Source: Massospora cicadina
Lineage: Eukaryota; Entomophthoromycota; Entomophthoromycetes; Entomophthorales; Entomophthoraceae
Assembly: GCA_022478985.1 (NCBI GenBank)
Contig: JAKSZP010005280.1
Coordinates: 62,001-126,000, forward strand
Length of the DNA: 64,000 bases
Direction of reading: 5' to 3'
The notes under the pieces were generated by a model. That model saw only the letters and a program-made list of their open reading frames with translations. It was not told the DNA's origin and searched no databases. The translations under genes and the position numbers were made by a program. How positions within the stretch are numbered: the stretch's first letter is position 1; each line of letters opens with the position of its first letter. Positions 55,881-64,000 of this stretch are shown here, piece after piece.

Positions 55881-56500
55881 GATTTTTCACTATGTGGTAA
55901 GGGCTAAAGTCTTTTCTAAAACTGGATTGTTTAATCGCGTTCAATCAGATCTGGATCAAGAAGGGCCAGGTTTGGCTCGCCGCATTCATTACTAGAAAGG
56001 AGACTCTAGTTTCAGTTTATGCCATTTGGGCTTAAGAATGTACCTACAATCTTCCAACGCCATATAGATGCAGCTTTGAGGACTTGATGGGTGTGTGCGC
56101 AGTGGCTATCATGGATGAAATTCTGGTGTTTTCCCCTGATCAAGAGTCCCATGCAATAACCTGTGGAAAGTGGAGAATATTTTAAAGGCAGCCAACCTTA
56201 CACTGAAAATCAGTAAGTGTGAGTTCTTAAAGTCCCAGGTCACCTTCCTGGGCAACGTCATGTTTGACCAAGGCCACATGATAACTCCAGACAAGGAGAA
56301 GGCAATTTGTGAGTGGCCCACCACAACTCCAGTCAGGGAATTGAGGAGTTTTTTGGGAAAGTGTATGTTCTTTAAGAATTTTACACCAAATCTTTCTGAG
56401 GTGGCGGCGCCAATGTATAAGGCGAGTGGAGCAAAAGTTCTCCAGTGTCCCCCATTTTGCAGGATGTTTTTCAAGTGGTAAAATGCACCTTGTTGTTTAT
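55881..56500 (+). pseudogene. pol: Element H: reverse transcriptase, palm and thumb
   Basis: RAKVFSKTGLFN corresponds to palm motif A, with its Asp mutated. FMPFGLKNVPTIFQRHID near 56018 is the next block. The catalytic box near 56107 reads AIMDEILVFSPD in place of the usual Y-L-D-D-I. The thumb (ILKAANLTLKISKCEFLKSQ, then LGNVMFDQGH) is open at 56170-56481. Confidence 0.82.
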
Positions 56501-56930
56501 GTCCATCCTTTAACATATAAGTTCTAAAAAGGAGTTTATTGCTGTTACTTATGCCTTCAACTTCTCTATAGCGGATGCCTTGTTACAATTGGGCGAAGAT
56601 GAGATATATCCAATGGAATAATTTTCAGGAAGATGTCCTTACCAGAGTTAAACTAAGCCTTTTACAACAAAGAGTTATTATAAGTGGTTGAGGCACTGAC
56701 CAATTGGAGTCACCATTTGCATGGCTCATCCATACCATTTTGCATCTGTACAGATCACCATGCCTTATTTTACTACCGCGCACCTCATGTCTTGACCTCA
56801 CGGCAAACCTGCTGGCATGAGACCATGGCAAAATTTGGGTTTTCTTATGAGTTTACAAAGGGAAAGAAAATGGTTTGTCAGATGATTTGAGCTGAAATCC
56901 TGCGTTGGCTTCAGATCTGAAGGAGGTAGA
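56501..56930 (+). pseudogene. Element H: RNase H
   Basis: YKWL-type and TNWSHHLHGS (about 56696-56725) segments lead to ICTDHHALFYYRAPHVLTSR (about 56750-56810), which holds the third catalytic Asp. WHETMAKFGFSYEFTKGK then closes the domain. The first strand with T-D-A-S is not legible. Confidence 0.75.
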
Positions 56931-57960
56931 GGCACACAACACCCACTTGATGATTCCTCTGGGTAAAATTTTGTCCATAAATCCCTCCTCATGACCAATG
57001 GCTCAGCGCTTTCTCCTCTGGAAAATGCGGAAGAATATAATATCTTCAGAAAAGTGGTCCTTTCACAGCCCTTGTCAGCAGAATATACTATTATCCTCAC
57101 CAAGAACAAGTTAAATCAGGAGGATATTAATAGGGGTTATCACATTAAGGATGAGATGGTGTGGTTTCAGGGACGCCTATGGGTTCCCACTGGACCACTT
57201 CTCCTGGAAATCATCCAGGACCATCATGGCGGAATCAATGTTGGACATCCTGAAAAGATGAAGACTCTAGAACTAATTAGCCGCACTTATAATTGGAAGG
57301 GGTTAGCCTTGCAGGTTGCCAGGTATTGTAAGGAGTGCCTGGTCTGTAACCAAATGAAGCCAAATCTCCAGCCCCTCTCAGGGTTGCTGGTACCAGTTTA
57401 AAATGCTGAAAGGCCATGAATTTCCTTATTAGTGATTTAATTGTGGAGTTACCAGCATCTGAAGGCTATAATGCCATCATGGTAGTGGTAGACCAGTTCA
57501 AAAAGTTTGGCCACTTTATTCCATGTAAAACCATGGTAACCGCAGCTGAGATGGCTAGGCTCTTCATGTCTCATGTGTTCGCCCTTCATGGGGTGTCCCA
57601 GGAGAAATATTTGATCGTAGGCCCCAGTTTAACTCAGTATTTTGGGAAGAGTTGTGTAATACTCTTCAGGTTTGCCCCTGCCATTCAACTGCCTATCACC
57701 TTCAATCATATGGGATACTGAACGAGTGAACCAGTGCCTGGAACTGTTCCTGTTGTGTTACTTTTTTGCAAGTAATTTAGATTGGGGTTCCCATCTTCCC
57801 ATGGCCCAATTTAGCTATAACAACGCCCAACATGCATCCATTGGTTGTTCCCTATTTTTCGCCAACTATGGGTTTAACCCCACCTCAACATGGAGCCCAG
57901 ATGTGGATCAAAAGTTGAAGCTGTGGCGGACTTTGTGAAGTCTATCAAGAAAGTACACCA
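56931..57960 (+). pseudogene. Element H: integrase
   Basis: A clean 136-codon block (56991-57401) contains the HHCC module: IQDHHGGINVGHPEKM and ARYCKECLVCNQMKP. The core block 57416-57721 keeps the first Asp (LISDLIVELPASEGYN), but the usual D-R-G-P has become IVGPSLT, so the second Asp is gone. The catalytic Glu is in DTERVNQCLE near 57720. The end (MAQFSYNNAQHASIG, FFANYGFNP) is well kept. Confidence 0.88.
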
Positions 57961-58420
57961 TGGGGTAAAAACCAGTTTGGATGCGGCCATACAAGCTTAC
58001 AAGGAGAACGCTGATGGTAAGAGATGAGTTGATTCATTGTACAAGGAAGGATATCTCATGATTCTTGATGCCAGAAACATCCCTATCAAACAGCTATGCA
58101 AAAATTTGGGACTGAAGAGGCTAGGGCCTTACTGAGTTTTCAGAAAGGTGGGCCACGCCTCATAGCATTTGGATCTCCCCCATCATTCTGGATCTTTGCC
58201 ATCTTTCATGAAAGTAAACTGACGTTGTTTGAGGGCCCCCACCAGAGACTACAGAGGATTATCTCATTGATAGGGCTACAGAGTGAGAAGTGGAGGAGAT
58301 TGTAGCCTCTCACCATGTAAGAATAAAGCTTAAATACCTAGTATCCTAAAAGGGATTTGACGCAGCTGAGAACAATTAGGTACCAGCGTGTGAATGCTCC
58401 CATGCCCAAGATTTATTGAG
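57961..58420 (+). pseudogene. Element H: integrase C-terminus and chromodomain
   Basis: The beta domain (YLMILDARNIP-like near 58050, then FHESKLTLFEGP near 58205) is followed by a chromodomain at 58287-58391: EVEEIVASHHVRIKLKYLVS, then KGFDAAENN and VPA. Two stops fall exactly on the Trp codons of K-Y-L-V-S-W-K-G and N-T-W-x-P, both explained by G-to-A change. The aromatic cage is thereby destroyed. Confidence 0.78.
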
Positions 58421-58562
58421 GTTTTCCATGAGCGTTTCCCTGAGGCGTCAGGACCCAAGTTAAATCAAACCATCGCCACCATGAAGCTGGTCCCTTCCCA
58501 TAAAACTTTTCGTTGGCAAGAGCCCCTGAAGGGGGTGGAGCCCCAAAAGAATGAGAGGGTAA

Positions 58563-59455
58563 TGTCATGGTACAGGGCATAATTAGGGGAACAGATTGCA
58601 GGGACAAGGCTGGACGTCAGGAGGCCAAAAAGTTTAAGTTGCAAGGCCTCCCTGACATAAAACATACCCTGGACCAACGCTGAGTTCATACAAAATATGC
58701 CCAAGTTGTTCCTGTGGATGTGCGTGATGCTTGGTCCTGCGTTACATTTCAGGCATTAAATAGACCAGCTACATTATTAAATATGACAGGTCATTACAGT
58801 TGCTTGGGGAACAGGGTTTTAAAACCTGTTTACTGTACACTATTGCAAAATCTGGATGAATTCAGCTTCAAGCAATAACCCAAGTTCAGACTATCTCAAG
58901 CTAAGGTACCATGTCAGATGGTAGTGTGCGTTTACTAATTTGTTTAGGCTTTGCACTGCTACCATGGATTGATTACACTCCCCCAATTGTTTATTTTATG
59001 ATTCCTCAATACTAACTTTCCTTGCTGGTTGATTTACTTTTAAAAGTTCCTGTTAATTTAACGTTTTTTCATGGTCCCTTGGGTGAACCTGTGCGTGAAC
59101 CTCCTTGAGGAGGTCTCAAACAACATTAGCCACTTTGTTTTAACAAAATTGACAACATTATCTGGTGCATTTCTGGGCCGCCCTGGTCCTCTCCAGATCA
59201 AGGCACCCAAGCACCACAATACCAATCTCCACTTGTCTATGGATTCCCCTTTGGAGTCCAACCAAGTTTTGTTGTTTATTGATTATCTTCTACTATGCTC
59301 TATGTTGTATACACTTGCTCTGGGTCCCTTTTGCTCTGGCACCATCCGCGGTGCCTTGTTTCCCATATTGATTACCAACTATTTCCCTGGTGATGTGGCT
59401 GTGCATCCTAAACCACCTCGCTGGGAATGAGAGAGTTACAGACACTCTCCTGGCA
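58563..59455 (+). repeat. Element H 3' LTR
   Basis: 893 bp, partner of 51846-52730. It carries an uninterrupted 119-codon frame (59071-59430) with the hydrophobic gag leader. The frame ends in TGA where the 5' copy has CAA, so the original frame continued through the LTR end. Confidence 0.92.
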
Positions 59456-59460
59456 GTCTC

Positions 59461-60050
59461 AACACCCACATCATTTTTCAGTGCTAATGCTCCTCACTGC
59501 TCTGATGACAAAATTGGAGTTTAAAACTATTTTTCCTCTTTTAACATCTTATTGCCTTTAACAAATTTAATTATAATTTATATTTTTACTAATATTTAGG
59601 AAAGACTGCCAGTAGTAAAGAATCAAATTTTCCTCAATTAGATCAAGGCAGATTTAATAAGTTACCACCTGATTGCCTTCTTAATTTTAATTGAGGCTGT
59701 GCCCAAAATCTCTTTTCCTCAACATTCTGTCAATATGTTAACCTGACGCCTCCTAATCTAAATTTATATTTATTTGTTGGTGTTGCAAACCTCCATCAGT
59801 TAAATATTCTCTGCTGTCAAGATAAATCACAAAACTGAGAATTTTCTTTACCTGTCACCCAAATCAATTATGACCTGCATAGCCATTGCCTTGAATTTAA
59901 GCAAGGCCAGAATCAAAATTTCTTGCCTCCATTGATATGTCCTTGGGACAAACAACTCAAACATTTTTACATTGCCATTTTGTCTCCTACTTTAGATCAG
60001 TTTATTTATGACAACTTGAGGTTGATCCAGGAATTCAAGTTGATTTGGCA
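59461..60050 (+). pseudogene. Element G: unknown protein, middle part
   Basis: After the last peptide repeat, one frame from about 59617 to 60045 is broken by only two TGA codons (near 59694 and 59838). It contains NFPQLDQGRFNKLPPDCLLN, LYLFVGVANLHQLNILCCQD, HSHCLEFKQGQNQNFLPPLI and SPTLDQFIYDNLRLIQEF. Such length in so AT-rich a region is unlikely by chance. No family is recognised. Cys and His occur, but no regular zinc motif. Confidence 0.55.
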
Positions 60051-60475
60051 GCTAGCTATCAGAACCTAACTGACAAAGCACTTCCGCCATGAATCAGCTT
60101 GGACCTCAAGAATCTAGATATCCATTCCAATTTCATTGATTTGGATGCTCAACTAATAAAATTTTCACTATTTTATTTTTAAAGCCTAACACCTGATCTG
60201 AACCTTGATGTTATGGCCTAGTCTCCCTGTTACCAGGCCTTTTCTTTCTTGTGAACTCATTCTTAAAGTTTCTAAAGAGGATGCCAAATTTTTCCTAGTG
60301 ATAGATTGCTCCCTCCATCCCTGAAGCAGCTTTTGGACTCAACTGCAGGTTCAGTTGAAGATGTCCATACAGTTGCTTTATGCAGCATTATCAGAATCAT
60401 TTTTGCTTCCTCTACTTCTTCATTACTCCCATCTACCAGAAATATTATAGTCAACCTCTGCTCCTCTGTCTCTTG
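60051..60475 (+). pseudogene. Element G: unknown protein, weakly preserved stretch
   Basis: Short protein-like pieces in two frames (SLDLKNLDIHSNFIDLDAQL near 60100). Likely the same gene as the neighbouring blocks, with more indels. Confidence 0.35.
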
Positions 60476-60895
60476 CCAACCTCAACTCACAAGCCAGTGC
60501 TATCAACTATCTTGGCACTAATGAGTATCACTTCAAGTTTTATAACACTGAACTCTAATTTGGAGCTAAACCTATACTGACTACCTTTAATTCTCACACT
60601 CAGCTCACCCATCATGACGCTGAAACTAAGGTTACTATTCCTAAGCTGTTTGGATTAACTACACTTTGGGATCCCCGCTTCTTCAAGCTTAAGTTTTTCC
60701 AGGTAAACAAAATTTAGGAGATATTCTATCCTACTATTTGACTGCCTATATATTATGAGACTGAACCCCAACTCTTTCTCACCAGACTGACACCTAACCC
60801 AACTACCTAGGATTATCACATCCAGCCAAACTCTGGTAGTTTAGGACCTAATGGTACTGGACAACCATGGCAAATCCTTGTTATCCTTAGTTGAG
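60476..60895 (+). pseudogene. Element G: unknown protein, C-terminal part
   Basis: One frame of about 140 codons with only five stops, reading LNSQASAINYLGTNEYHFKF, TQLTHHDAETKVTIPKLFGL and LWDPRFFKLKFFQ. It ends with NSGSLGPNGTGQPWQILVIL just before the purine tract and the 3' LTR. Coding up to the 3' LTR is what one expects of a retroelement main frame, yet nothing resembles integrase. Confidence 0.52.
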
Positions 60896-60898
60896 CCT

Positions 60899-60909
60899 TG
60901 GAGGGGCTA
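60899..60909 (+). other. Element G polypurine tract
   Basis: TGGAGGGGCTA abuts TGTCAAAC of the 3' LTR. Confidence 0.65.
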
Positions 60910-61769
60910 TGTCAAACTTTATCTTATTTAGGTGAAGCCTTGACTTTAGGGTTATGATATTAATTACTCTAATTAATTTTGACTTTACTATTATCATCAA
61001 CATCAGTTTATAATTACTATTTGATATTAAATTAGGTTTAAAGCCCAATAATAATATTATAAAATTATCTATAGATGTTTTATCAGGCCTAATGCCCAAA
61101 ATCAAAAATACTCTTAAATTTTTAAAAAATAAGTATTTTTTATAACACCGCTAGGTTTATGGCATAAAGAACTCTGAAAAATTCTCTGTTGGTGCTCCAC
61201 TGGCTGATGAGATGGGTAAAAATGCCTGAGCAAGTTACTGTTCATACTGATATTATACCTGAGTATTATTCATTGTTTAATTCCTCTACTCACCTCATTT
61301 ACCACCTCACGCCACATAACATGCCTTATCACATATTGGCTTTTTAATAACAGAAAATGACTTTTAACTGTGTTATCATTATCTGATCTCAGTCCAGACT
61401 TCAACAAGGAATCCTGATCTAAACCAACTCTTAATCTGGACTGTGCCACCACCTCATGCATTGCTGAATCTTCTTTCACACTCACACGTGGTATTTGCCC
61501 ATCACACATCACAGTCCTGAATTTCCCATGGTACTTTAATTAGTACTAACCTTTTTTATAATAAAGTACTTTTTACAACCCATATCTATTTTAGTTTAAA
61601 TTCTAATTCTCTAGGGCTGAAGAATAGATCTAGCCAAGAGAATTGTTAGAAGCATCTGAACCTTTAGAAAAGGTTAATTTCCATCTAAGTTTTCTGCCTA
61701 GCACCTCCAAGTAGCTAATCAGTCAATTATTTACCCTCAGCTTGTTGCCATGAGAGCGCAAGGCTGAGA
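60910..61769 (+). repeat. Element G 3' LTR
   Basis: 860 bp aligned with 49688-50556. It ends GGCTGAGA and is followed by the target duplication GATAG (61770-61774). Confidence 0.88.
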
Positions 61770-61774
61770 GATAG

Positions 61775-63332
61775 CAAGTCATAAAAAAGGGTGTCAAAAT
61801 ATAAATAAAGTGCCAATCGCATTAACATCCTATTGAATTTATACATTACTTATAAGAAGCTTTAAAAAGAATCAATTTGGTTTATGATACCTTCATAATC
61901 ATAGGATAACATATCACTGTTATTCTAAACAGAACAAGCTTTGATAAGTTTTATAAAATTGGAAAACCTCAATTCTAATCAACTATAGTCTAAAAAGGTG
62001 ATGAAAAATAAGGTTATAGAAATTAAGGGCTAACTACAGAAATATTTTGTATAATACTTAGTAGGCTGAGATTACATATTTATGTCTCTACTATAGCTCT
62101 TGGTAGACCATAAACATGGACTGTGAAAATTATCTGTATATAAAAATTAAGCTCTCTATATTAGCAGCTTAACTTAAAACTTTAGACTTTCCCATGCATT
62201 TTTAGCTGACTTTGAAAAAGGAAGAGGTTATCAATTTGACCTGTATGTATGTTTTTAACTAATATTGCCATATAAGTAAGGAATAAAGTTTAGTTGAAAT
62301 GCTTTGATAATTAAGTTACATTTTTATACTTTTTTTTGTGAATTTAATTCTCATACTTGCTCAAACTACAAATTGAACATTATTTTTTAGTGGATCCTAT
62401 ATGGTATAACCTTAATGTGAGATGCTTTACTATGTATTGATTTTAGATTAAATTATTCATCTATTCCCAATCTATTAATTGTATATTTAGCTATAAAATT
62501 TACTTAATATACAAATTAATAACTCCTAAACTAGTTTCACTGATAAGAATGTTTAAAAAATATTACATAAATAGATATTTTTTCTTTATATAGTACTAGC
62601 ATATATTACAATGCATAGTCCTAACTAAACTTATTTTGTACTTTATAGTATATTTTTAATAATAACCAATTAATCCTTATCTTAATGTTTCATTACTATA
62701 GATTTAGTTATATAAAGAATTTAACTTTATATAGTGAGCATTAGAAGTGAGTGAATTCTATATATAACATAAGATCTACCTGTCTATCTTCTTACAATTC
62801 TTGATCTTTTGTATCTATATGAATATGGCTATCAATGATAGTGATATAATGTAAAAAAGATAATCATGGTACTAAACAATAGTAATAGGCTACATAAACA
62901 GATAATTGTTTTATTATAAAAAATAGTCTATTTTCTTGTTTAAAGTATGTTATTAAACCTCTTAATATTATAATTATTCAGCCAGTTAGAGAATCTCAAG
63001 TATGACTGGTAGAAAATAGTTCTTATCATAAACTCAAACTTGTTTGTTTTTTTCATAAAAAATCTATTTTTGCACCAACATTGATGCAACCTAATTTGAA
63101 AAAGAGTATCTTGAATATAAACTCTTGTATTTTATTACTTGTGTTAATATGCAAATTAAAGCAAAAACAAAATAGAATTTTTGACATATAACTTATACTA
63201 TAAATAAGGACAGATCATTTAGAAAAAATCACCATTTCTTCTAAATTATCATTGACATTTATTTTATTATAATATCATATTAACAGTTACTTCTCTCAGG
63301 ATATTAGCTAAATAAATTTTAAAAAGTAAAGC
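61775..63332. other. Very AT-rich stretch without a gene
   Basis: No frame, LTR pair or retroelement motif was seen. Base composition is clearly more AT-rich than the elements to the left. Confidence 0.55.
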
Positions 63333-63400
63333 GCTTACTTGGCATAGTTATTAGAGTGTCAATCTTAAAAAAGTCATGGGTTAAGTCTGCTTTCAACTCT
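63333..63400 (+). pseudogene. tRNA-like relic (tRNA pseudogene or SINE head)
   Basis: GCTTACTTGGCATAGTTATT followed by AGAGTGTCAATCTT and ATGGGTTAAGTC looks like a decayed tRNA: A-box-like GGCATAGTTATTAGAG and B-box-like GGGTTAAGTC at the usual spacing. A T-run follows. The first bases, GCTTACT, are one C-to-T from GCTCACT, the acceptor strand predicted from the primer sites of B, D and E. The 3' acceptor strand is lost and the anticodon arm is too damaged to name the amino acid. Confidence 0.4.
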
Positions 63401-63482
63401 TTTAATATAAAAATTTATAAAGTCAATATATCTTTAAAATCTTAAAATTAGAGAAATTACTTTTTGTATAGATACTACCTAA

Positions 63483-63537
63483 TTAAAAGATATATCTTTT
63501 TTAGTACTAGATGGTCCCAATTTAAAAGATATATCTT
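63483..63537 (-). mobile_element. Micro-retroposon copy 4 (23 bp) with 16-bp target duplication
   Basis: TTAAAAGATATATCTT stands at 63483-63498 and at 63522-63537. The insert (63499-63521) reads on the minus strand ATTGGGACCATCTAGTACTA plus an A-run. It has the longest 5' part of the four copies. Confidence 0.85.
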
Positions 63538-64000
63538 ATTCCATAAAATAATTTTAAGTTTAAATTTTTTAGATGTTATATCTTCTGAAATTTTCTAAAT
63601 AATCCCTATATCAAACATTCTTTTTTGTGTTTGTATATAATCAACTTCTTCCTAAGCATAAAATCCATGTAAAATAAGTGGTTTTATTTTTATAAAAGCT
63701 TATACTATAAATATATTAGGTATTACTATTCTGGTAATTTAGGTAATATTATAAAATTCTAGCCTTAAAAATACTTGCAATATCTATTAGTATAAGTTTA
63801 ACTAAGAAAATCCTAAGACAACAGCAACTGCAATGCTCAAAAGTAATTAAGAGGTAATTGATTTAGCTTTATAAAGTAATATAAAGATAGGTACTATCTG
63901 AAAGGCTCCAAAAAGTTACAAATCTATACTAGTTGCACCAATCTTAGATGAGGGTTTTTTAAGTTACGCAGGTGATATAGGAGTGATAGCAGTATCAGGA
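63538..64000. other. AT-rich end of the window, no gene seen
   Basis: Nothing recognisable on either strand. Confidence 0.5.

Larger units (their letters stand above)
51846..59455 (+). mobile_element. Element H: chromovirus nested in element G
   Basis: LTRs 51846-52730 and 58563-59455, running TGTCATGG...CTGACA (the 3' copy ends TGGCA). Target duplication GCCTC (51841-51845) and GTCTC (59456-59460), one C-to-T apart. It encodes gag, protease, RT, RNase H, integrase and a chromodomain, all decayed. It splits the peptide-repeat region of G. Its RT is itself interrupted at about 55090-55875. The LTR ends match those of chromovirus C. Confidence 0.9.
49688..61769 (+). mobile_element. Element G: LTR element with an unknown coding region
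   Basis: LTRs 49688-50556 and 60910-61769 and a perfect 5-bp target duplication, GATAG (49683-49687 and 61770-61774). The internal region, without nested element H, is about 2.75 kb (50557-51845 plus 59461-60909). I find no gag knuckle, protease, RT or integrase in it, so G looks non-autonomous, yet protein-like frames fill most of the internal region. A purine tract (TGGAGGGGCTA) precedes the 3' LTR, which sets the strand. Confidence 0.82.

Noticed and set aside
1..64000. CRISPR arrays, bacterial operons, rRNA genes or host housekeeping genes
   Set aside because: None seen. All regular repeats are LTRs or tandem duplications, and all recognisable proteins belong to retroelements.

Overview
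The window is 64 kb of AT-rich eukaryotic DNA with no recognisable host gene. Almost all of it is layered, decayed retrotransposons: Ty3/gypsy elements (two of them chromoviruses with a C-terminal chromodomain), one non-LTR element (LINE), and one LTR element carrying a protein I cannot place. Element types, tiny intergenic space and widespread C-to-T / G-to-A decay point to a filamentous fungus with a large repeat-rich genome. A basidiomycete such as a rust is my best guess, but nothing here fixes the species.

Layout. 1-2.6 kb: gag of a minus-strand gypsy element (A) leaving the left edge. 4.56-14.71 kb: gypsy element B (+), complete with two 1.3-kb LTRs, 5-bp target duplication, primer site, gag, protease, dUTPase-like segment, RT-RNase H, integrase and, unusually, an antisense reading frame between integrase and the 3' LTR. 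16.1-30.5 kb: older gypsy element D (+), whose 5' LTR is split by a 1.1-kb insertion and by chromovirus C (17.87-23.57 kb, target duplication ATAAG). 30.5-31.35 kb: another D-type LTR with a scrap of internal sequence. 32.4-40.6 kb: minus-strand gypsy element E, interrupted by two diverged LTR-like direct repeats. 40.6-43.4 kb: minus-strand gag-protease remains F, cut by a LINE (43.38-48.69 kb, 13-bp target duplication). 49.69-61.77 kb: LTR element G (target duplication GATAG), with a long degraded unknown coding region and peptide repeats, itself split by chromovirus H (51.85-59.46 kb), whose RT is split by another retroelement fragment. 61.8-64 kb: AT-rich, with a tRNA-like relic.

Shared logic. 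B, D and E carry the same primer site TGGTGCTCACT (A has it with one mismatch) and related gag proteins with long coiled coils before the capsid-like domain, so they look like one gypsy clade. C and H are a second clade: LTRs run TGTCA...TGACA, gag coding starts inside the LTR with hydrophobic segments, pol ends in a chromodomain, and C appears to be self-primed as in Tf1.

The most unusual signal is a set of four tiny insertions (about 17-23 bp, at 25.1, 32.0, 46.0 and 63.5 kb). They share the 3' end ATCTAGTACTA plus an A-run, differ in 5' length, and each is flanked by a 16-17-bp target duplication. They look like extreme 5'-truncated retroposed copies of one RNA. Second in interest are the antisense gene of B, the unknown protein of G and the LTR-embedded gag starts of C and H.
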